Positions 1-4,917 of a DNA stretch of 8,443 bases are shown here, one piece after another; position 1 is the stretch's first letter; the number at the start of each line of letters is the position of its first letter. The DNA is from JBDTLH01 sp039934875. GTDB taxonomy: Bacteria > Acidobacteriota > Terriglobia > Terriglobales > Acidobacteriaceae. The stretch is from the NCBI GenBank assembly GCA_039934875.1, contig JBDTLH010000385.1, positions 1-8,443 on the forward strand, in the 5' to 3' direction. Both the position numbers and the translations under genes were made by a program. The notes beneath the pieces were generated by a model that searched no databases, was not told the origin of the DNA, and worked only from the letters and a program-made list of their open reading frames with translations.

Positions 1-1
1 C

Positions 2-580
2 GACCTCGATGACGGAGTCGAGGCGCGCATCCTCAGCGTCGAACAGATTCGCGATCAGGTCCCGCTCTTCGCCCGCCTCTACAATCAGGTCAGCGCGGAA
101 TACCCTTGCACCCGTGAAAAAGTCTGCCTCCTCGAAGCCCTCAAGCGCCTCTTCGACCACTTCGCTTCCGACCTCATAGCGACCACTGCGGCCCGCCTGC
201 GCGCCTCCGGGATCGAGACCCTTGACGACATCCGCAACCTCCCTGACCGGCTCGCCTCGCTCTCCCCCCAAGCCGAAGCCGAGCGCGCGCAAATCAAGCG
301 CTTCCTCTATGACCACCTCTACTACTCGCCCCAACTCATCGCCCACAAAGAGCACGGCGAACGCATCATCGAAGACCTCTTCCGCTTCTGGATGGCGCAC
401 CCCGAACAACTCCCGCCCACCTACCGCCAGATGGCGGGACTCGATGCCTTGCTCGCTCCAGCCGGCGCTTTGCCCGACAACCTCATCGTCATCGAACCCC
501 TGCCCCGCATCGTCTGCGACTACATCGCCGGCATGACCGACTCCTTTTGCCTGGAGCAACACGCCCGCTTCCTGCCTTGA
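2..580 (+). CDS. dGTPase-like HD-domain triphosphohydrolase, C-terminal part (5' truncated by window edge)
   Basis: Deoxyguanosinetriphosphate triphosphohydrolase-like proteins cleave dNTPs to the deoxynucleoside and triphosphate in the cytoplasm, helping control dNTP pools. The frame is open from base 2 to a TGA stop at 578-580, leaving 192 residues. The first visible residues, DLDDG, match the family's 'HDxDDG/A' motif, which carries a metal-binding Asp of the HD site, so the N-terminal HD residues lie upstream of the window. The visible part is helical. It ends with VCDYIAGMTDSF, close to the 'v(R/C)DYIAGMTDxFa' signature that closes this family. Third codon positions are strongly C-rich (ctc, cgc, atc), more so than in the other genes here. 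It converges with the minus-strand DUF2254 gene across a 62-bp gap. The family assignment is firm; substrate preference (dGTP or broad dNTP) cannot be judged from this fragment. Confidence 0.87.
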   Translation, partial: DLDDGVEARILSVEQIRDQVPLFARLYNQVSAEYPCTREKVCLLEALKRLFDHFASDLIATTAARLRASGIETLDDIRNLPDRLASLSPQAEAERAQIKRFLYDHLYYSPQLIAHKEHGERIIEDLFRFWMAHPEQLPPTYRQMAGLDALLAPAGALPDNLIVIEPLPRIVCDYIAGMTDSFCLEQHARFLP

Positions 581-642
581 CCAGAAGACAAACCGTTCAC
601 CACAGGGGACAGGCGAAAAAAGATGGCATGGCTGAGGTGTGT

Positions 643-2088
643 TCATCCCGCATCATCAGACGCGACCCGGGTAGATCTGGAGCCGAGCTTACCGACGGAC
701 TGTTGCAGCTGGCGGTGCGCCTTTTCCACCAGAGCGGCGGTTTTCAGGCGACTACACGAGGTCATGGTGCGCAGCAGCGCGTCGAGCGCGCTATCCAGAT
801 CTCGGGTAAGAACGTGGTCTCCCAGGGCGGGCAGGATACGCAGCAGCAGGTCCTCGACCCGCGGCCGATGTTGCCCGGGCAGGCGGGGATACATGATGGC
901 GAAGGTGCGCAGCACTTCGGCGAAGACTTGATATTGCATGGACTCCGAGGAGATGACGGCGAGCGACTCGAAGGCGTCGAGCAGTTGTCCAAAGGTATCG
1001 TCCGAATAAACCACCGCAAGGACTGGAGATATCTGCTCTTCTTTTTTCTCCTCGGGCTGGTTTTCGAGCGACCAACGGGCCAGAATATCGCGCAGGGCGT
1101 GCAGGGCAAGCAGACCGGCGGCCAGGTTTGATTTCGCCGAGGAGATTGATGTCCAGCCGATCATCGCCAGTTGCTCTATCCCGTAGGCGGCGTCGGCGGT
1201 AATGTCGCGCTGCCGCTCCAGGGTTACCGCGGCTTGTACGGTTTTGATGAATCCAGCCGCATCATCCCCGGTGTGCGCGCCGGCGACCTCCGTAGCCGTA
1301 GCGATAACATCCTGAAACGCGACATAGGAGCCGATCGAAACCACCAAAGTGACTTCAGCCCCTGGGAAGAGGCGCTGTGCCGTACCGGAAATCCTATCTA
1401 CATCGATTTTGGTAACGAAGCCCTCCTCCTGGGCCTTGATCTGGAGGGAGGGGGGCGAGTTAGAAATCGGCGCGCGGCGCGTCTTTCCAATCAGGTCGAG
1501 CTGACATTCGCGCGCCGCCAGAACATGGTCGTGGATCGCCTCCATGATCTGGGCCGGCCGCATTTGGTTGATCGTGGTATAGAGCAGGACGATCAGCAGA
1601 TATAAAGCGGCTACGGTCAGCAGAAAGGCGAGGGCCGCGCCGAAGACAGGATTGAACGGCTTATTGATGGTCGCCAGGGTCACGAGCGAGTAAAGGGCCA
1701 GCCCCACAAAGAAGCCGAAATACGCCTGGTTGATGCGCCGGCGCATGTACTGGTCCAAAATCTGAGCGGTGAAATTCGCCGCCGACTGCTGCAGGGCCAG
1801 CAACAACAAAGAGATGGTGATGGATGTAACCGTGATCAATCCGGCCGCGATAATACTCAACAGACTGTTGGTCGCCTGAGGATCGGCAAATACATGAGCC
1901 AGGAGCAGATTGCGCAACACGGCGAGCCACTGGGGAGCGGCGCGATCCAGCAGGTAAGAGCCAATGCTCAATGCGAGAAAGCCAATGATGATGCAGGTGG
2001 GAATGGTCAGAAACTCGGAAAACGCCTCCGCCATCGCCTCGGAGATTCCAGAAAACCACGGTCTGTCGTGCCCCGCGCTATGGTCCAT
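643..2088 (-). CDS. DUF2254 family predicted membrane protein
   Basis: An integral inner-membrane protein of unknown function, 481 residues from the ATG at 2088. Four hydrophobic segments lie at about residues 31-48, 76-99, 122-141 and 149-171. A soluble C-terminal half of about 300 residues follows. The core around residues 76-140 (SLLSIIAAGLITVTSITISL, then LALQQSAANFTAQIL, then RRINQAYFGFFVGLALYSLV) matches the DUF2254 pattern, as does EEGFVTKIDVDRI at about 221-233. Where many members read 'RALSPGxNDPxTA', this one reads WTSISSAKSNLAAG (312-325), so it belongs to a divergent branch. The ATG at 2088 is preceded by GGAG three bases upstream. An in-frame GTG at 2160 would add 24 residues resembling a signal peptide, but those codons lie in the palindromic repeat and have no Shine-Dalgarno, so I reject that start. 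It lies 167 bp downstream of the antiporter gene on the same strand. Family assignment is good; function is unknown. Confidence 0.85.
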   Translation of the reverse strand: MDHSAGHDRPWFSGISEAMAEAFSEFLTIPTCIIIGFLALSIGSYLLDRAAPQWLAVLRNLLLAHVFADPQATNSLLSIIAAGLITVTSITISLLLLALQQSAANFTAQILDQYMRRRINQAYFGFFVGLALYSLVTLATINKPFNPVFGAALAFLLTVAALYLLIVLLYTTINQMRPAQIMEAIHDHVLAARECQLDLIGKTRRAPISNSPPSLQIKAQEEGFVTKIDVDRISGTAQRLFPGAEVTLVVSIGSYVAFQDVIATATEVAGAHTGDDAAGFIKTVQAAVTLERQRDITADAAYGIEQLAMIGWTSISSAKSNLAAGLLALHALRDILARWSLENQPEEKKEEQISPVLAVVYSDDTFGQLLDAFESLAVISSESMQYQVFAEVLRTFAIMYPRLPGQHRPRVEDLLLRILPALGDHVLTRDLDSALDALLRTMTSCSRLKTAALVEKAHRQLQQSVGKLGSRSTRVASDDAG

Positions 2089-2130
2089 AGTCTCCGATTC
2101 TAATAAAACTGCGAAGCTGACTGCGGGATA

Positions 2131-2251
2131 AAGCAACCACAGAAGGCACAGAGGTCTCACGAAGGAGAACAGGGGAGGAAAAGCCCGAAAGTTTATTCTT
2201 GCTGTTCCTTTGTGGGACCTTTGTGCAACCTTTGTGTCCCTGTGGTTGCTT
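2131..2251. repeat. Long imperfect palindrome with 11-nt periodic arms, between two minus-strand genes
   Basis: The outer ends pair exactly over 12 bp: AAGCAACCACAG at 2131-2142 and its reverse complement at 2240-2251. Pairing continues imperfectly inwards, giving arms at about 2131-2180 and 2203-2251. The right arm contains three successive copies of CCTTTGTGnnn (2207-2217, 2218-2228, 2229-2239). The left arm contains related complementary units (CACAGAAGG, CACAGAGG, CACGAAGG). It begins 4 bp beyond the antiporter stop codon and lies upstream of the DUF2254 start. It could fold into a long RNA hairpin that ends or attenuates antiporter transcription, or be a REP/MITE-like dispersed element. 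I infer the latter from its periodic, palindromic form. Copy number elsewhere cannot be seen from this window. Confidence 0.65.
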
Positions 2252-2255
2252 CATT

Positions 2256-3317
2256 TCATGGGGTAGCGAAGAAGAAAGCCAGCGCGAACAGGCAATAGAC
2301 CGCGATCAGAAGCACTCCTTCGAACCATGTGGTCTCCCCGTCCGAGGCAATCGCATTCACGGCCAGCGCAGCACCCGCGATGGCGATCAACTCCAGAGGA
2401 TTGGTGAACACCAGATTCATGGGATTTCCCATGAGATAGGAGACCAATACCAGCACCGGCGCCAGCAGCAGGGCCACCTGCACCGCCGAGCCGACACAGA
2501 TACCCATGACCAAGCCCATCCGGTCCTGGCGCGCAAAGTAAATGGCGGAGATGAGATCGGACGCGTTGCCTATCATGGCGAGCACAATGACGCCGAGGAA
2601 CAGGCTGGTAACGCCCATCTGGGCCGCGGTGGCTTGCAGGTTGCGCGATACCAGGTCCGACTCCACAGCGATCAGGACGGTCGCGCCGAGCAAAACTCCC
2701 AGCGATTTCCAAAGCGACCAGGCAGGCGGCTCGTTCGATTTGCGGGAGGCGAAGATGTCGCGATGAGTGACCAGCGTATAGACCAGGTTCGCTATATAAA
2801 CCAATATCAGAATGACGGAGACGCTCAGGCTGAGCTTCTCATCCAATGCCGCAAGATTGGCGTGAAGCCGATGGCGCTCGGTGTAGTTGAAGAACGCGGG
2901 AAGCAGCAGCGCGATGACCGACAAGATCAGCAGGCTGCCCAGCAATCCCGCGCGCTCCTGCCTGAAGCTTTGCTTTTCCCGCTTCCAGCCCCCTGCCAGG
3001 ACAGCCAGGCCGAGGCATAGCAGGCTGGTGCCGATCAGCGAGCCGGTGATCTGCGCTTTCACGATGGCCGTATCGCCGGTGGCCAGTACAAACAGGGCGA
3101 GGGTCAGCTCCGCGATGCTGCCAAAGCTGATGCTTACCAATCCGCCGATCGACGGCCCCGCCCGGTTGGCCAGGCTGTCGGTGGCGCGCCGGACACCGTC
3201 GGCGAGCGGAATAATCGCCAGCGTCCCGGCGATAAATATCCAGAGCTGCGGGGGGTGTATCCAATAGGCCAATATCAGCGAGATGGGAACAAACACCAGT
3301 AAGCCGCGGATTATCAT
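2256..3317 (-). CDS. CaCA-family Ca2+/H+ (cation/proton) antiporter, ChaA/CAX type
   Basis: A membrane antiporter of 353 residues, the usual size for bacterial CAX proteins (about 350-370), predicted to expel Ca2+ or other cations in exchange for protons. There are about 11 hydrophobic segments. The two alpha-repeats are recognisable: FGSIAELTLALFVL then ITGSLIGTSLLCLG (about 65-103), and IGNASDLISAIYFAR then CVGSAVQVALLLAPVLVL (about 249-291). SDGETTWFEGVLL (325-337) matches the conserved 'DGExxWLEG' near the C-terminus. The acidic ion-site residue is Glu70 in repeat 1, but Asp254 replaces the usual Glu in repeat 2. The first repeat also has GS instead of GN. The ATG at 3317 has a good Shine-Dalgarno, AAGGGG at 3322-3327, five bases upstream. 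A TTG at 3488 would add 57 non-hydrophobic residues running through the divergent promoter region, so it is rejected. The stop is immediately followed by the palindrome. The family is firm; ion specificity is uncertain. Confidence 0.9.
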   Translation of the reverse strand: MIIRGLLVFVPISLILAYWIHPPQLWIFIAGTLAIIPLADGVRRATDSLANRAGPSIGGLVSISFGSIAELTLALFVLATGDTAIVKAQITGSLIGTSLLCLGLAVLAGGWKREKQSFRQERAGLLGSLLILSVIALLLPAFFNYTERHRLHANLAALDEKLSLSVSVILILVYIANLVYTLVTHRDIFASRKSNEPPAWSLWKSLGVLLGATVLIAVESDLVSRNLQATAAQMGVTSLFLGVIVLAMIGNASDLISAIYFARQDRMGLVMGICVGSAVQVALLLAPVLVLVSYLMGNPMNLVFTNPLELIAIAGAALAVNAIASDGETTWFEGVLLIAVYCLFALAFFFATP

Positions 3318-3391
3318 GAATCCCCTTGCATTTAGCCGGATACTGTCAGTTCCTGAACAAACCAAATCGAAAACGAAGCTAATACGATGCA

Positions 3392-3451
3392 AAACACGCG
3401 AGCAGTGATTCTCTCCATCTCCTCTCTTGCACCCACCCGGCAAACACGCGA
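3392..3451. repeat. Two direct copies of AAACACGCGA, 50 bp apart
   Basis: The 10-mer AAACACGCGA occurs at 3392-3401 and again at 3442-3451 in the same orientation, each preceded by GC or GCA. The start-to-start distance is 50 bp. Lying between two divergent genes, the copies could be regulator sites controlling both, but two copies of a 10-mer may also be chance. Confidence 0.3.
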
Positions 3452-3489
3452 CGGGTCGTCGCCGTGTCATCCTCCCGGTAGCGCGCAAC

Positions 3490-3517
3490 GTCAGTGCTCA
3501 ATGTTAAAGTCAGTGCT
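3490..3517. promoter_or_regulatory. Direct repeat GTCAGTGCT x2 just upstream of the amidohydrolase start
   Basis: GTCAGTGCT occurs at 3490-3498 and 3509-3517, identical over 9 bp, separated by the 10-bp AT-rich spacer CAATGTTAAA. The 19-bp start-to-start spacing is close to two helical turns, as expected for a dimeric or tandem regulator binding one face of the DNA. The second copy ends at the Shine-Dalgarno of the TTG start at 3530, so bound protein could block transcription or initiation. The operator role is inferred. Confidence 0.35.
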
Positions 3518-3529
3518 AGGAAAATCATC

Positions 3530-4726
3530 TTGCGCCGACTGACTCTTTGCTCTCTGCTCGTGCTGGCTTTCCAACTGGCAGCCCTGGCGCAGGACCATCC
3601 CCTGGTGCTCAAGGTTTCCACGCTGCTCGATGGGCGTGGCGGAGTGGTGTACAACACTCGCATTGTGGTCGAAGACGGAAAGATCCTGCGCGTCGATCCC
3701 AAGGCAGCGCCGGTGGCGTACGACCTCTCCGGTCTGACCGTAATGCCCGGCTGGATCGATACTCATGTCCACATCGACTGGCACTTTGGGCCCAATGGCA
3801 AGATCGGCGACAAGGATGAGTCTCCGGAGCAGGCGGCGTATGCCGACGCCGGCAATGCCTGGGCGACGCTGCGCGCCGGCTTTACCACCGTGCAGAGCCT
3901 GGGGTCGCCGCGGGACAAGCCGCTGCGCGACGCGATCAACGCCGGCGAGATACCCGGCCCGCGGATCTTGACCTCATTGCAACCCATCACCGATCCCAAG
4001 CTCACGGTGGATGAGATCAGGCAGGTGGTGCGCCAGCGCAAGGCGGAGGGCGCCGATTTGATCAAGATATTCGCTTCCACCGGCCTCGGCTCCGGGGGCA
4101 AGCCGACCCTCTCGCAAGAACAACTCAATGCCGCATGCGGAGAGGCGAAGGCCGTCGGCATGCGTTCTGTGGTCCACGCCTTCGGCAAGGCGGTGCGCAT
4201 GTCTGCCGCAGCGGGCTGCACCTCGGTGGAGCACGGCCTCTTCGCCACCGCGGACGATCTCCGCTATCTGGCGCAGCGCGGCACCTACTTCGATCCGCAG
4301 GTAGGACTGGTCTTTCAGAACTATCTCGATAACCACCAGCATTACCCGAATCTGAGCAAGGCCAATCTCAAGACTCTGCACGATGCCATGCCACAGGCGG
4401 CGGCGCTGATGCAAACCGCGCTCTCCATCCCGAATCTGAAGATCGTCTTTGGGACCGATGCGGTGGCGGGCGCGGATGGCCATAACGCGGAAGAATTCAT
4501 CTACCGCGTACGCGATGGGCATCAGCCCGCGATGTCCGCGATGGTTGCCGCGAATTCGTTGGCCGCGCAGGCGCTCGGCCTCTCCCAAGATGTGGGCAGC
4601 ATCGCTCCAGGATTGCAGGCGGACATCATCGCCCTCAATGGCGATCCGCTCAAAGACATCACCGCAGTGCGCAGAGTGGTGTTCGTGATGAAGGCGGGAG
4701 TGGTGTACCGCAACGAGGTTAAGTAA
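3530..4726 (+). CDS. Exported metal-dependent amidohydrolase (imidazolonepropionase/prolidase-like, COG1228 type)
   Basis: A predicted periplasmic or secreted hydrolase of 398 residues from the amidohydrolase superfamily, which acts on amide or peptide-like bonds; relatives include Xaa-Pro and Xaa-Arg dipeptidases. An N-terminal signal peptide, (M)RRLTLCSLLVLAFQLAALA, is cleaved near AQ-DH. Metal ligands are visible: His79 and His81 in DTHVHID, Lys179 in LIKIFAS (probably carboxylated), His216 in VVHAF, His235 in VEHGLF and Asp310 in FGTDAV. DGHNAEEF (317-324) follows. The C-terminal stretch GSIAPGLQADIIALNGDPL is typical of the beta-sandwich that closes the fold. I chose the TTG at 3530 because AGGA (3518-3521) lies 8 bases upstream and the signal peptide then starts cleanly. 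A GTG at 3494 would add 12 residues but has no clear Shine-Dalgarno and lies inside a direct repeat. The catalytic set is complete, so it is probably active; the exact substrate is unknown. Confidence 0.9.
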   Translation: MRRLTLCSLLVLAFQLAALAQDHPLVLKVSTLLDGRGGVVYNTRIVVEDGKILRVDPKAAPVAYDLSGLTVMPGWIDTHVHIDWHFGPNGKIGDKDESPEQAAYADAGNAWATLRAGFTTVQSLGSPRDKPLRDAINAGEIPGPRILTSLQPITDPKLTVDEIRQVVRQRKAEGADLIKIFASTGLGSGGKPTLSQEQLNAACGEAKAVGMRSVVHAFGKAVRMSAAAGCTSVEHGLFATADDLRYLAQRGTYFDPQVGLVFQNYLDNHQHYPNLSKANLKTLHDAMPQAAALMQTALSIPNLKIVFGTDAVAGADGHNAEEFIYRVRDGHQPAMSAMVAANSLAAQALGLSQDVGSIAPGLQADIIALNGDPLKDITAVRRVVFVMKAGVVYRNEVK

Positions 4727-4765
4727 TCAGAGCCGGAATTCAGAACTCAGCATCAGCCAATCTCA

Positions 4766-4824
4766 CTGGCGACTGGTGTCTGGTGTCTGGCGACTGGCGA
4801 CTGGCGTCTGACTTCTGGTGACTG
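4766..4824. repeat. Degenerate heptamer tandem array, consensus CTGGYGW, about 8.4 copies
   Basis: Successive 7-mers from 4766 read CTGGCGA, CTGGTGT, CTGGTGT, CTGGCGA, CTGGCGA, CTGGCGT, CTGACTT, CTGGTGA, then CTG. The period holds strictly for 59 bp with variation mostly at positions 5 and 7. It lies in the 191-bp spacer between the amidohydrolase stop and the Asp-box gene. It resembles the short tandemly repeated heptamers known from cyanobacterial intergenic regions in form only. A regulatory role is not shown. Such arrays can vary in copy number by slippage. Confidence 0.85.
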
Positions 4825-4849
4825 CCCTCCGCCGACTGTCTTTCCATAC

Positions 4850-4877
4850 TTGCAAAACTGCTTTTAGAGAGTAGGAT
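4850..4877 (+). promoter_or_regulatory. Candidate sigma-70-like promoter for the Asp-box protein gene
   Basis: TTGCAA (4850-4855), a 16-bp spacer, then TAGGAT (4872-4877). Each box matches the consensus at four positions. Transcription would begin near 4884, after the ATG at 4876 but before the TTG at 4918, which agrees with the TTG being the real start. The boxes are weak and the call rests on spacing and position only. Confidence 0.27.
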
Positions 4878-4903
4878 GGTTTGCTTCACCTCAATTCCCC
4901 CGC

Positions 4904-4909
4904 AAGGAG
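4904..4909 (+). promoter_or_regulatory. Ribosome binding site AAGGAG that decides a TTG start
   Basis: AAGGAG lies 8 bases before the TTG at 4918-4920, an ideal distance. The upstream in-frame ATG at 4876 has at best a weak site, so this Shine-Dalgarno fixes the N-terminus at the TTG. Confidence 0.65.
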
Positions 4910-4917
4910 CACCAAGG

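Larger units (their letters stand above)
3318..3529. promoter_or_regulatory. Divergent intergenic region between antiporter (-) and amidohydrolase (+)
   Basis: The two genes start back to back here, so the region must hold promoters for both. No strong sigma-70 boxes stand out. A weak minus-strand candidate is TTGGTT (plus-strand 3360-3365), 17 bp, TATCCG (3337-3342), which would give a very short leader. The region holds two pairs of direct repeats, listed separately. Its role as a promoter region follows from gene orientation; individual elements are not established. Confidence 0.4.

Noticed and set aside
598..613. CACCACAGGGGACAGG between the dGTPase and DUF2254 genes, similar to the palindrome's left arm
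   Set aside because: Only a short, partial match with no second arm or periodic units; too little to call a repeat remnant.
547..1131. Plus-strand open frame of 194 codons starting inside the dGTPase end and running over the DUF2254 3' part
   Set aside because: It overlaps two recognised genes in other frames and has no family features.
2199..3020. Plus-strand open frame of 273 codons opposite the antiporter
   Set aside because: The opposite strand encodes a clear CAX antiporter; this product is Gln/Asp/Arg-rich low-complexity antisense of membrane helices.
3318..3488. N-terminal extension of the antiporter from a TTG at 3488
   Set aside because: The 57 extra residues are polar and Cys/Arg-rich, unlike the family, and span the divergent promoter region; the ATG at 3317 has a good Shine-Dalgarno.
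4766..4824. CRISPR-like array
   Set aside because: The units are contiguous 7-mers with no spacers and no cas genes nearby, so it is a simple tandem repeat.
4876..4917. ATG at 4876 as start of the Asp-box protein
   Set aside because: It puts 14 residues before a clean signal peptide, overlaps the -10 candidate, and the ideal AAGGAG serves the TTG at 4918 instead.
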